DNA from: Bacillus benzoevorans
GTDB lineage: Bacteria > Bacillota > Bacilli > Bacillales > Cytobacillaceae
Direction: 5' to 3'
DNA length: 64,000 nucleotides
Assembly: GCF_014207535.1 (NCBI RefSeq)
Contig: NZ_JACHGK010000005.1
Coordinates: 1 to 64,000, forward strand
Each line of letters begins with the position of its first letter. Positions within the stretch are counted from its first letter, which is position 1. A program made the translations under genes and the position numbers. Shown piece by piece: positions 26,304 through 34,659 of the stretch. The notes under the pieces were generated by a model, which had not been told where the DNA came from, searched no databases, and saw only the letters and a program-made list of their open reading frames with translations.

Positions 26304-26744
26304 ATGGCTGCTAGAATAAAATCCAGGATTAGAATAAAAGGGGCCTTTATGGTGGGAAAGTTTATTTTGATTATGCTGCAGTTGTTCGTTCTGATGATAG
26401 TGAACCAAGTGGGAATGTTTCTTGTCCATTGGATCGGCGTTCCTATTCCGGGAAACGTCTTAGGGATGGTTATTCTCTTTTTATTACTATGGTCAGGGAT
26501 TATCCCTTTAAAGTGGGTTGAAGGTGCTTCGACCGTTTTAGTTAAACATCTAGCTTTCTTCTTTATTCCGATTTCTGTTGGAATCATGACTTTGGGAGCG
26601 CTATTCATGGAAAGCGGTTTGAGGATCATGTTCATTCTTCTCGTAAGCACATTTATTGGTCTTTTTTTCTCAGGAAATCTTTCGCAAATGCTCATTCATA
26701 AAAAGGAGGAGGTTAAAGCTGAATCTCATCATCACAGTTTATAG
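26304..26744 (+). CDS. lrgA: CidA/LrgA-family holin-like protein
   Basis: Small membrane protein with four likely spans, 146 aa, with the family motifs PIPGNVLGMVILFLLL and FFIPISVGIM. CidA/LrgA proteins act with CidB/LrgB in control of murein hydrolase activity and, in some bacilli, pyruvate uptake. ATG 26304 is eight bases from AGGAG; an internal ATG 26349 behind AAGGGG would give a 131-aa form and is also possible. The end overlaps the start of lrgB by 26 bases. Confidence 0.88.
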   Translation: MAARIKSRIRIKGAFMVGKFILIMLQLFVLMIVNQVGMFLVHWIGVPIPGNVLGMVILFLLLWSGIIPLKWVEGASTVLVKHLAFFFIPISVGIMTLGALFMESGLRIMFILLVSTFIGLFFSGNLSQMLIHKKEEVKAESHHHSL

Positions 26745-27411
26745 CATAATCTTGACTGTCGCCGTTTACCTGCTATCCATAAAGCTTTCATCTAAGTTTC
26801 CATCCCCGTTTACAACACCGGTTTTTTTCAGCACGCTGATCATCATTATATTTTTAATGTTCAGCGGGATTAGTTATCATGACTATCAATTAGCGCGGGA
26901 TATCATGACGTTTCTATTGGGACCTGCAACGGTGGCTTTAGCAGTGCCGTTATATAAACACCGGAGCATCCTCTTTCAAAATCTTATTCCGGCATTTGCC
27001 GGTCTATTTGCTGGCAGTATTACAACCGTATTAGCAGCGGTTCTGCTGGCAAAAATATTGAAATTAGCCAATTGGATTTCTCTCTCTCTCAGCATTAAAT
27101 CCATTACCATACCAGTTGCTGCGGAAGTAGCAAAAATAATCGGCGCTGACAGCGTTTTGGTAGCTGCTATTGTGATGATAACCGGAATGATTGGTGCCAT
27201 GTTTGGGCCGTGGTTTTTGAATAAGTGCCATGTGTATCATCCTTTTGCACGTGGAATTTCGATGGGAACAATAGCGCATGGAATTGGGACTGCTGAAGCA
27301 GCAAGAGAGGGAGAACTGCAAGGGGCAGTGTCAGGGGTGGCGATGGGTCTCGCTGCTATTTTTACAGCGATCATCATTCCGTTTGTGATGCCTTTTTTAT
27401 TTCATGTATAA
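26719..27411 (+). CDS. lrgB: CidB/LrgB-family membrane protein, probable CTG start
   Basis: LrgB-type protein of 230 aa with about seven spans and the family motifs MTFLLGPATVALAVPLY, TGMIGAMFGP and GTAEAAREGELQGA. No ATG, GTG or TTG lies near the expected start. A CTG at 26719 is six bases after AGGAGGAGG (26704-26712) and gives the usual family length; the next TTG is 11 codons in and lies within the first membrane segment. The gene overlaps lrgA, so initiation is probably coupled. Confidence 0.85.
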   Translation: MNLIITVYSIILTVAVYLLSIKLSSKFPSPFTTPVFFSTLIIIIFLMFSGISYHDYQLARDIMTFLLGPATVALAVPLYKHRSILFQNLIPAFAGLFAGSITTVLAAVLLAKILKLANWISLSLSIKSITIPVAAEVAKIIGADSVLVAAIVMITGMIGAMFGPWFLNKCHVYHPFARGISMGTIAHGIGTAEAAREGELQGAVSGVAMGLAAIFTAIIIPFVMPFLFHV

Positions 27412-27487
27412 GCCATGCGATTCATTAGCTGAATTATTTTGTTAAAAATTCACATTTTGCTCATACTAGTAATACAAGTAAAATCTC

Positions 27488-27538
27488 CGCCGGGCAGACA
27501 GATTTCCTTGTATTGTGACCTGCCGGCTGGTTGTTTTT
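27488..27538 (+). terminator. Probable terminator after lrgAB
   Basis: GCCGGGCAG and CTGCCGGC pair with one bulge around a long loop, followed by TGGTTGTTTTTCC. The long loop makes this less certain. Confidence 0.45.
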
Positions 27539-27583
27539 CCATTGAAGCAAAAAACAGCTAAAATTGTTTAGGGGGCGTTTACC

Positions 27584-27769
27584 ATTTTTTTTAATAGAAA
27601 AGGTCAAGAAGACAAAATTGAGAATGAAATGATGGATACAGAAGTGTATAGCTGCAGTGATTCAACCTGTAATGGATGGATGCGGAAAGAATTTGCCTCG
27701 GATGATTTAAAATGTCCTTTGTGCGGAAACGATACAACGATGGAAATAAGAGAGCTTCCCAAAATATAA
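27584..27769 (+). CDS. ydjO: YdjO-like small zinc-ribbon protein, probable ATT start
   Basis: This 61-aa protein resembles the cold-inducible YdjO family: an FFNRK opening, VYSCSDSTCNGWMRKEF, then CPLCGNDTTME and RELPKI. The four cysteines (C-x4-C and C-x2-C) suggest zinc binding. The frame is closed by TAG at 27569, and the codons before FFNRK contain no ATG, GTG or TTG; ATT 27584 lies about eight bases after GGGGG. The first ATG (27629) would delete the conserved opening and has a weak ribosome site. A terminator overlaps the stop. Confidence 0.75.
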   Translation: MFFNRKGQEDKIENEMMDTEVYSCSDSTCNGWMRKEFASDDLKCPLCGNDTTMEIRELPKI

Positions 27770-27801
27770 AACCACACTTTTTGTGTGGTTTTATATTTTT
27801 T
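27767..27801 (+). terminator. Rho-independent terminator
   Basis: AAAACCACAC and GTGTGGTTTT pair around a T-rich loop, then ATATTTTTTC follows the YdjO-like gene. Confidence 0.85.
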
Positions 27802-27907
27802 CATTAACAATCATTTTACGTTACTATGAACAAACAGCCCAATAAAGGAAATGAAGGAATTATAGATCTTGAGTGTTATAAAATGAAGTATTCTTGGAGG
27901 GTTTTTG

Positions 27908-28036
27908 TCATTCTGTTTTTTTGGAAAGACAATAGTCACATTCCATTAAATAATTCTCAACCTTTTCGTTTAACGTTTGACCGCATTCGGAACAGATCTT
28001 GTTCGATAAATCCTGCATCGTATTATTTGTCAGCAT
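27908..28036 (-). CDS. YhfH-like small zinc-ribbon protein (42 aa)
   Basis: A 42-residue minus-strand frame starts at ATG 28036, seven bases after AAGGAGGAG. It contains KICSECGQTLNEKVENYLMECDYCLSK arranged as C-x2-C, then C-x2-C, a compact zinc ribbon. The pattern resembles YhfH of B. subtilis, a 46-aa protein of unknown role. The plus-strand frame covering the same bases (27826-28038) has no ribosome site and is a shadow. Confidence 0.68.
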   Translation of the reverse strand: MLTNNTMQDLSNKICSECGQTLNEKVENYLMECDYCLSKKTE

Positions 28037-28242
28037 GAAAGCTCCTCCTTTATATAACACATATAAAATAATAAATCTGTTATAATACAGTATAATGGGC
28101 CATTCGTGAAAAGTAAACTACTTTTGCAAAAATCCACTTAACAACTTTGAGCATGCGGCTATTTAAATACTTTCACTTTTTCCTTTATCTGCGCTATGAT
28201 TATGTCAATTATGGAAAGCCAGCGGGGGATAGTGAATATAAA

Positions 28243-30402
28243 ATGGGACATATTCAATCAGTTTGGAAGAAAATTAAACATCATGTATGGGATAAAATAA
28301 GTCCGGGAGTTCAAAGGGCAGGCAGAAAAGCTTTTGCTGGGTTTACAAGTTTTTGGAAGGAAAGGCATTTGACGCAAATCCTTTTCCTTGTATTCCTTGT
28401 TTTCCTATTGGCGGTCATTTTGTTTTTCTCGTTTACGGCTTGGAGGGCGAATGTCAAGACTTTACAAGACGGACTGAGTCAAGCAACTGTTATTTATGAT
28501 AAAGATGGTGATTTAGCCACAAAGATTGAGACGAATAGGACAGAAGGAATTACACTTACAAACCTGCCAGATTATATTCCGAATGCTGTAATCGCTATTG
28601 AAGACCGTCGGTTTAGGGAGCATCATGGATTTGATCTGAAAGGAATGGCGAGAGCGTTTTTCGGCAATCTGATTTCTGGTTCAATAACGGGAGGCGGCAG
28701 TACAATCACGCAGCAATTAACGAAGAATGCTCTGCTTTCTCCCGAAAAAACATATAAACGTAAAATGGAAGAATTATTTCTCGCTGTAGAAATTGAAAAA
28801 AATTACAGCAAAGATGAAATATTGACGATGTATCTTAATCAGGTTTATTTTGGCAGCGGCGCCTGGGGAATTGATCAAGCATCTTGGAAGTATTTCAATA
28901 AAGACATCGGCCAGGTTACAATCAGTGAAGCTGCGATGCTGGCCGGATTGCTTCAATCACCATCCGCATTAGATCCGTTTAAACATTACGATAAGGCGAT
29001 GAATCGGAGAAATGTAGTCTTAGGAGCAATGAAAGAGGAAGGGATGATCACGGAAGAAGAATATAAAGCCGCTAAAAATGAACATATCATCCTTGAGGAT
29101 GGAGGCGGCAGCTATATTAAACGGGATTATCCTTATTATGTCGATGCTGTTTTAGATGAAGCGATTCATGAATATGGGTTAACACAGGAAGAGATTATCA
29201 CAAGAGGTTATCGTATTTATACCGAGATGGATCAGAATATACAAGCGACATTAGAACAAATATATAAGCAAAATTCGTCTTTTCCAAGAGGGATGAATGG
29301 TGCTGACGTACAAAGCGGAGCAGTCTTACTTGATCCGGAAAGCGGAGGAGTCCGCGGTCTTGTCGGAGGGAGGGGAGATTATGTATTTAGAGGATTTAAC
29401 CGTGCAACCCATATGAAGGCACAGCCCGGTTCGACCCTGAAGCCGCTGGCTGTGTATACAGCAGCACTTGAGGAGGGGTATACGAAAGAATCGATGCTTA
29501 AGGATGAGCCCATCGTATTTGATGATTATGCACCGGAGAATTATTCCCACACTTATCAGGGAGAGGTACCGATGTATGAAGCTGTGGCAGAGTCATTAAA
29601 TATTCCTCCTGTTTGGCTGCTGCATGAAATAGGTCTTGAAAAAGGGATTGCTTCTCTTGAGAAGTTTGGTATTCCTCTTGAAAAGGAGGACCATTACTTA
29701 GGAATAGCACTTGGAGGAATGAGCAAGGGAGTATCGCCGCTCCAGATGGCTGAAGCTTATTCAGTGTTTGCGAATGACGGCAAAAGAAAAGATGGACATT
29801 TAATTACGAAGATAGTGGGACCGACGGGAAATACCATTGCCAAGCATAATAGCAAGACAACAAGAGTCACCTCAAAAAAGGTAGCAAAAGACATAACTTC
29901 ACTCCTGCTTGGAGTTGTTGAGTCAGGGACGGGGCAGAGTGCCCAAATACCGGGGGTTCAATTAGCCGGGAAAACAGGTTCTACACAGCTGCCGTACAAA
30001 GATATTAATGGGACAAAAGATCAATGGTTTGTGGGATATACACCAAATTTAGTTGGGGCCGTTTGGCTTGGATATGATCAAACGGATCGTCAGCACTATT
30101 TGTCTTCAAGCAGTTCGGAAACCGCTGCGCCATTATTTAAAATGATTATGGAGCGAATGCAGCCTTTTACAGAGACTGAGAAGTTTAAATCAGAATCAGT
30201 TCAATCCCAGTTAAGCGGCGAAAATGATGGTCAATTTATGAAAGAACAAAGGGAAAAATTAAAAGAACAGTCAGAAAAGGTAAAGGAAAAGATCATCGAA
30301 GAATACCCAACTTGGAAGGAAAAAGTAGAACAAGGGATAAATGATGGTGTGGATTTAGGTCTGAAAGTAAAAGATAAAATAGAAAACTTAATCGGCAGGT
30401 AA
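28243..30402 (+). CDS. Class A penicillin-binding protein (PbpF/PbpG-like)
   Basis: Bifunctional peptidoglycan synthase with a short cytoplasmic tail, one span (about 45-68), a GT51 glycosyltransferase domain (EDRRFREHHG with the catalytic Glu near 120, GGSTITQQLTKN) and a transpeptidase domain with SxxK in GSTLKP (about 396), SLN (about 451) and KTGS (about 577). The C-terminal tail is Lys/Glu-rich. ATG 28243 gives 719 aa, the size of PbpF; the frame opens earlier at 28147, but those ATG/TTG codons lack a good ribosome site. The start remains somewhat uncertain. PbpF/PbpG act in spore wall synthesis in B. subtilis. Confidence 0.9.
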   Translation: MGHIQSVWKKIKHHVWDKISPGVQRAGRKAFAGFTSFWKERHLTQILFLVFLVFLLAVILFFSFTAWRANVKTLQDGLSQATVIYDKDGDLATKIETNRTEGITLTNLPDYIPNAVIAIEDRRFREHHGFDLKGMARAFFGNLISGSITGGGSTITQQLTKNALLSPEKTYKRKMEELFLAVEIEKNYSKDEILTMYLNQVYFGSGAWGIDQASWKYFNKDIGQVTISEAAMLAGLLQSPSALDPFKHYDKAMNRRNVVLGAMKEEGMITEEEYKAAKNEHIILEDGGGSYIKRDYPYYVDAVLDEAIHEYGLTQEEIITRGYRIYTEMDQNIQATLEQIYKQNSSFPRGMNGADVQSGAVLLDPESGGVRGLVGGRGDYVFRGFNRATHMKAQPGSTLKPLAVYTAALEEGYTKESMLKDEPIVFDDYAPENYSHTYQGEVPMYEAVAESLNIPPVWLLHEIGLEKGIASLEKFGIPLEKEDHYLGIALGGMSKGVSPLQMAEAYSVFANDGKRKDGHLITKIVGPTGNTIAKHNSKTTRVTSKKVAKDITSLLLGVVESGTGQSAQIPGVQLAGKTGSTQLPYKDINGTKDQWFVGYTPNLVGAVWLGYDQTDRQHYLSSSSSETAAPLFKMIMERMQPFTETEKFKSESVQSQLSGENDGQFMKEQREKLKEQSEKVKEKIIEEYPTWKEKVEQGINDGVDLGLKVKDKIENLIGR

Positions 30403-30564
30403 AGTGATCCGAGATCACCCTGCAGTTCTTCTCATTATTTTATCGTGCCTTTATCAATAATTTATCTTTAAAATGTGAAAATTTATGATAAAGTAATACT
30501 ATTAGTTTTTATTTATTTACATTTAATTCATATTTAGTTTGTTATGAGATAGGAGACGAAAGCA

Positions 30565-31647
30565 ATGTCAAACCAAAACATCAGTGTTACATTAAGTTCA
30601 ACACGGAGACAAAAACCTGAGGACGACAAATTAGTCTTTGGAAAAGTCTTTACAGACCACATGTTTGTAATGGATTATTCTGGTGATAAGGGATGGCATG
30701 ATCCAAGAATCATTCCGAATCAACCCCTTCAAATTGATCCGTCAGCAATGGTATTCCATTATGGACAAACCGTTTTTGAAGGTTTAAAAGCGTACTATTC
30801 AAATGGAAAGATTCTTTTATTCAGGCCTGAAAGAAACTTCCAGCGTATGAATCAATCAAATGACCGTCTTGTCATTCCGCAAATTGATGAGGAATTAGTA
30901 CTTAAAGGGCTGAAAGAATTAATTAAAGTTGATCGTGAGTGGCTGCCGAAATCTGAAGGAACATCCCTTTACATTCGTCCATTTATCATTGCTACAGAAG
31001 CATCACTCGGTGTACATCCTGCATCTCAATATAAATTTATTATTATTATGTGTCCTGTAGGTTCTTATTATAAAGAAGGTATTCACCCGGTAAAAATTGC
31101 TGTTGAAAGCAAATATGTCCGGACCGTTGCCGGGGGAACAGGTACAGCAAAAACAGCTGGAAATTATGCAGCAAGCTTAAAGGCCCAGGAAGTTGCAGAA
31201 GAGAGCGGATATTCGCAGGTCTTATGGCTTGATGGGGTGGAAAAGAAATATATCGAAGAAGTAGGAAGTATGAACATCTTTTTCAAAATCAATGGTGTCG
31301 TAGTAACTCCTGCTTTAAACGGCAGCATTTTGGAAGGTGTCACAAGAAATTCTATTATCCACTTATTAAAACATTGGAATATGCCTGTGGAAGAACGAAA
31401 AGTCTCGATTGAAGAGGTTTATCAGGCTTACAAGGATGGCGTACTGGAAGAAGTATTTGGAACAGGAACAGCTGCCGTTATTTCTCCTGTCGGCGACCTA
31501 TTTTGGAATGGAGAAAAAATGATTGTTAATGGCGGGGAAACAGGTGAACTTTCCATGAAGCTTTACAATACATTAACAGCTATTCAAGTTGGTAAAGAGC
31601 CAGACCCATTTGGCTGGGTAGTAGAAGTAGAGCAGGAAGAAAAATAA
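30565..31647 (+). CDS. ilvE: Branched-chain amino acid aminotransferase
   Basis: This fold-type IV PLP enzyme interconverts branched-chain amino acids and 2-oxo acids. The 360-aa protein has FHYGQTVFEGLKAY, RPERNFQRM, the PLP lysine in GTAKTAGNYAASLK (about residue 196), and EEVGSMNIFF. Length and sequence match the longer BCAT type (YbgE/YwaA). It stands with ysaA 38 bases downstream and probably shares its transcript. Confidence 0.94.
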   Translation: MSNQNISVTLSSTRRQKPEDDKLVFGKVFTDHMFVMDYSGDKGWHDPRIIPNQPLQIDPSAMVFHYGQTVFEGLKAYYSNGKILLFRPERNFQRMNQSNDRLVIPQIDEELVLKGLKELIKVDREWLPKSEGTSLYIRPFIIATEASLGVHPASQYKFIIIMCPVGSYYKEGIHPVKIAVESKYVRTVAGGTGTAKTAGNYAASLKAQEVAEESGYSQVLWLDGVEKKYIEEVGSMNIFFKINGVVVTPALNGSILEGVTRNSIIHLLKHWNMPVEERKVSIEEVYQAYKDGVLEEVFGTGTAAVISPVGDLFWNGEKMIVNGGETGELSMKLYNTLTAIQVGKEPDPFGWVVEVEQEEK

Positions 31648-31685
31648 TCATATTGTTGAAAGATGAATAGAGGGGAATTTTATTA

Positions 31686-32474
31686 ATGATTGAAGCAATA
31701 TTTTTTGACCTTGATGATACACTTCTTTGGGATCAAAAAAGTGTGAAAGAGGCTTTTGTGGCTACATGTCAGGCCGCGGCAGAAAAGTATGATCTTGACC
31801 TTGAAAAGTTAGAGGAAGCGGTTCGAGAAGAAGCGCGGACATTATATGCAAGCTATGAAACTTTTCCATTTACACAAATGATTGGGATCAATCCGTTTGA
31901 AGGATTATGGGGCAACTTCCTCGATGATGAGGATAATTTCCGTAAAATGAAGGATATTGTACCGGGATACCGTAAAGATTCCTGGTACCGCGGTTTGTTG
32001 AAATTTGGGATTGATGACAAGGAATTTGCTGCTGAATTAGCAGAACGTTTCCCTGCGGAACGCCGCAAGAAACCATTTGTTTATGATGACAGCTTTTCCG
32101 TTTTAGATAAACTGAAAGGAAAATATAAGCTTTTATTACTGACAAATGGATCCCCGGATCTGCAAAACACGAAGCTGGAAATAACACCGGAATTAGTGCC
32201 TTACTTTGATCAAATTGTCATTTCAGGTTCATTTGGCAGAGGAAAGCCCGATCCAACTTTATTTGAACATGCCCTATCTCTTCTTGATATCGACAAGGAA
32301 AAAGTTTTAATGGTTGGGGATAATCTTATGACGGATATTCTTGGGGCATCACGTGCAGGAATTAAATCTGTTTGGATTAACCGCCACGATAAAGAACGAA
32401 ACGAAGTCATTCCGGATTATGAAATTACTTGTTTAGATGAATTATTCTCAATCTTAGAAAAGCTTAATAAATAA
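31686..32474 (+). CDS. ysaA: HAD-superfamily hydrolase, YsaA type
   Basis: A 262-aa HAD phosphatase with motif I FFDLDDTL, motif II LLLTNGSP, the lysine in GRGKPDP (motif III) and motif IV MVGDNLMTDILGA. A helical cap lies between I and II, with the YETFPFTQMIGINPFEGLW stretch typical of YsaA. The substrate is unknown; related enzymes act on small phosphorylated metabolites. The start ATG 31686 follows AGGGGAA. It lies downstream of ilvE and ends at a terminator. Confidence 0.86.
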   Translation: MIEAIFFDLDDTLLWDQKSVKEAFVATCQAAAEKYDLDLEKLEEAVREEARTLYASYETFPFTQMIGINPFEGLWGNFLDDEDNFRKMKDIVPGYRKDSWYRGLLKFGIDDKEFAAELAERFPAERRKKPFVYDDSFSVLDKLKGKYKLLLLTNGSPDLQNTKLEITPELVPYFDQIVISGSFGRGKPDPTLFEHALSLLDIDKEKVLMVGDNLMTDILGASRAGIKSVWINRHDKERNEVIPDYEITCLDELFSILEKLNK

Positions 32475-32539
32475 TAGATGACTGGCAATTGTACGATCGT
32501 CTCCATCGTGGGCATCATCACTAAATATTAAATGTATAG

Positions 32540-32584
32540 AAATAAGGCTGGCTCCTATGATTTGTGAGTTAGCCTTATTTCATT
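32540..32584 (+). terminator. Rho-independent terminator after ysaA
   Basis: AATAAGGCTGGCTC pairs with GAGTTAGCCTTATT (two G-T pairs), followed by a short T run. Confidence 0.7.
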
Positions 32585-32613
32585 AACTGCTTTATAAATA
32601 GAGGAGAGATAAA

Positions 32614-33426
32614 ATGGAGAAATCATTAACGGGAAAACATATTGTGCTTGGCGCTTCCCGAAAAACAGAAGAAATGTCATTGCTCATAGAAAAACAAGGC
32701 GGTACCGCCAGTGTACGTTCTCTTCAAGGGACCGTTTTTAAAGCGGAAAACGAAGTAAAGTTTGATTTACAAAAATTTATTGCTGAAGGGGCAGACTGGG
32801 TTATCTTTACGACTGGAGTTGGCATTCAGGCCCTGCTTGATTTAGCTGAGAACTTAGGCGAAAAAGAGGAATTTATCGCAAAAATCAAAGAGGCAAAAGT
32901 AGCATCAAGAGGATATAAGTCACAAGCTGCGTTAAAACAAGTCATGATTCAGCCTGTTGCTTCTGATGATGATGGGACCACTCAAGGTCTCATCCGCCAG
33001 CTTGCGGATTTTGACCTTTCTAATCAAAAAGTATTAGTGCAGCTCCATGGGGAAAAAGCACCGGAATTAATAAAGTTTTTAACTGGAAAAGGTGCAAATG
33101 TTTCTCAGATCCTGCCTTATCAGCATATCCCGCCGGTTCCGGAAATTGTGGAAACTCTTTGTCAGGAACTGTATTCTGAAAAAGTAGATGCAGTCTGCTT
33201 TACAACTGCTATTCAGGTTCGTTCTTTATTTGATTATGCCCGGGAAAAAGGTTACGCTAACAAGATTCAAGCCATTTTTAAGGGGAAAACGATAGCAGCT
33301 GCAGTTGGCAAGGTTACCGCTGAAGCACTGCGTGAGGAAGGAATCGAGCGCCTTGTCGTTCCAAAGCATGAGCGAATGGGGGCCATGATTGTTGAATTGG
33401 CACAATACTTTGCTGACAAAAAATAA
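32614..33426 (+). CDS. Uroporphyrinogen-III synthase family (HemD-like) protein
   Basis: This 270-aa protein has the two-domain HemD layout: GKHIVLGASR at the start, FTTGVGIQALLD, SRGYKSQAALK, VLVQLHGEKAPEL, a VCFTTAIQVRSLFDYA segment and TIAAAVGKVTAEALREEG near the end. HemD closes hydroxymethylbilane to uroporphyrinogen III for heme and siroheme. The gene is not in a hem cluster, so it may be a paralog rather than the main enzyme; the family is too variable to prove activity by sequence. ATG 32614 follows GAGGAGAG. It is a single gene. Confidence 0.8.
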   Translation: MEKSLTGKHIVLGASRKTEEMSLLIEKQGGTASVRSLQGTVFKAENEVKFDLQKFIAEGADWVIFTTGVGIQALLDLAENLGEKEEFIAKIKEAKVASRGYKSQAALKQVMIQPVASDDDGTTQGLIRQLADFDLSNQKVLVQLHGEKAPELIKFLTGKGANVSQILPYQHIPPVPEIVETLCQELYSEKVDAVCFTTAIQVRSLFDYAREKGYANKIQAIFKGKTIAAAVGKVTAEALREEGIERLVVPKHERMGAMIVELAQYFADKK

Positions 33427-33510
33427 GGAATTCATGTCATTTCTTTGTGAAAAGATGAAAATAATGGTATTATAATAGCTGATTTTATAAAAGCAAAGGA
33501 GTTGTTTGTA

Positions 33511-33948
33511 TTGGCAAAAAAAGGATACATATTAATGAAGAACGGTGAAAAGATTGAATTTGATTTATTTCCAAATGAAGCTCCCGGAACCGTTGCGAAC
33601 TTTGAAAAATTAGCGAATGAAGGTTTTTATAACGGTGTCGTTTTCCATCGTGTTATTCCTGGATTCGTCAGTCAAGGCGGCGATCCTACAGGAACAGGTA
33701 TGGGCGGTCCTGGTTACACAATCAAATGTGAAACAGAAGGAAATCCGCATAAACATGAAGTAGGTTCTTTATCTATGGCCCATGCCGGCAAGGATACTGG
33801 CGGCAGCCAATTTTTCATTGTTCATGAGCCACAGCCGCATTTAAATGGGGTACATACTGTATTTGGTAAAGTAACATCAGGTATGGATACCGTTTTAGCA
33901 ATGAAAAACGGCGATGTGATGGAGAAAGTGGAAGTATTTGATGCTTAA
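33511..33948 (+). CDS. ppiB: Peptidyl-prolyl cis-trans isomerase (cyclophilin) PpiB
   Basis: Cytosolic cyclophilin of 145 aa with ANFEKLANEGFYNGVVFHRVIPGFVSQGGDPTGTG, GSLSMAHAG and GGSQFFIVHEPQPHLNGVHTVFG, covering the catalytic Arg and the proline-binding pocket. I place the start at TTG 33511, nine bases after AAAGGAG; a TTG at 33502 overlaps that site. No signal peptide is present. A terminator follows. Confidence 0.95.
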   Translation: MAKKGYILMKNGEKIEFDLFPNEAPGTVANFEKLANEGFYNGVVFHRVIPGFVSQGGDPTGTGMGGPGYTIKCETEGNPHKHEVGSLSMAHAGKDTGGSQFFIVHEPQPHLNGVHTVFGKVTSGMDTVLAMKNGDVMEKVEVFDA

Positions 33949-33963
33949 TAAATGATTATGATT

Positions 33964-34004
33964 AAAAGACTGGCCCCTGACTAGGGTGCCAGTCTTTATT
34001 TTCT
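33964..34004 (+). terminator. Rho-independent terminator after ppiB
   Basis: AAAAGACTGGC pairs with GCCAGTCTTTATTTT, with an inner CCCT/AGGG stem. Confidence 0.8.
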
Positions 34005-34119
34005 CATATGTATTCCATAAAATTCATATTTATACATTTCTATGATTATTTATTGACTTTATGGAGAAATGCAGTATGATTATTACAACTAAGAATTTTC
34101 AATAAAGGTGATGACAGCT

Positions 34120-34593
34120 GTGGTTGAAATTAGACGAGCAAAAATTGCGGACGTTGATACTTTATACGAATTAATCTATTTATATTCAGAACAAAAAATT
34201 GTCCTGCCGCGGACGAAGGAATCATTAATCCAGCAAATATTTTCCTTTTTTGTGGCAGTTGTTGATGAGAAAGTAGTTGGATGTGCAAGTTTGGCCATTT
34301 TAGATAGAGAGTTAGCGGAAATTCGTTCACTCGTCGTGGACACATCTGTAAAAAGAATGGGAATTGGTAAATTACTAGTTGAGCAGATTATCCAAGAAAC
34401 AAAGAGACTGGGAATTAATAAATTGATTTCCCTGACTTATCAGGTGGAGTTTTTTCAAAAATGCGGCTTTGACGTAACCGTCAAGGATAATATGCCGCAA
34501 AAGGTTTGGAAGGATTGTATTCATTGTCCCAAGCTGCATCATTGTGATGAAATTGCGATGATTATTTATACAGAAGATATAGTGAGAGCATAA
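34120..34593 (+). CDS. GNAT N-acetyltransferase, ArgA-like short form
   Basis: A 157-aa GNAT protein. Motif A is SLVVDTSVKRMGIGKLLVE, giving the acetyl-CoA pyrophosphate loop. The C-terminal CIHCPKLHHCDEIAM cysteine pattern occurs in short N-acetylglutamate synthase-like enzymes, so glutamate acetylation for arginine synthesis is possible but unproven. GTG 34120 is nine bases from AAAGGTG and is preferred over ATG 34111, which touches that site. Its last codons and terminator are duplicated 3 kb downstream. Confidence 0.8.
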   Translation: MVEIRRAKIADVDTLYELIYLYSEQKIVLPRTKESLIQQIFSFFVAVVDEKVVGCASLAILDRELAEIRSLVVDTSVKRMGIGKLLVEQIIQETKRLGINKLISLTYQVEFFQKCGFDVTVKDNMPQKVWKDCIHCPKLHHCDEIAMIIYTEDIVRA

Positions 34594-34636
34594 AGAAAAG
34601 CATGGAAGGGATTCTGCCTCCATGCTTTTCCTTTTT
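34584..34636. repeat. Terminator region, copy 1 of a direct repeat
   Basis: AGTGAGAGCATAAAGAAAAG, which includes the last codons of the GNAT gene, leads into a hairpin (GCATGGA/TCCATGC) with T-rich ends on both sides. A near-copy lies at 37659-37712. The hairpin can end both the GNAT gene (plus) and sat (minus). Confidence 0.8.
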
Positions 34637-34659
34637 AGGGTCTGAGCAAACAAATCTGA

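Noticed and set aside
27826..28038. 70-codon plus-strand frame
   Set aside because: It has no ribosome site and lies opposite the YhfH-like gene, which has AAGGAGGAG and a zinc-ribbon pattern.
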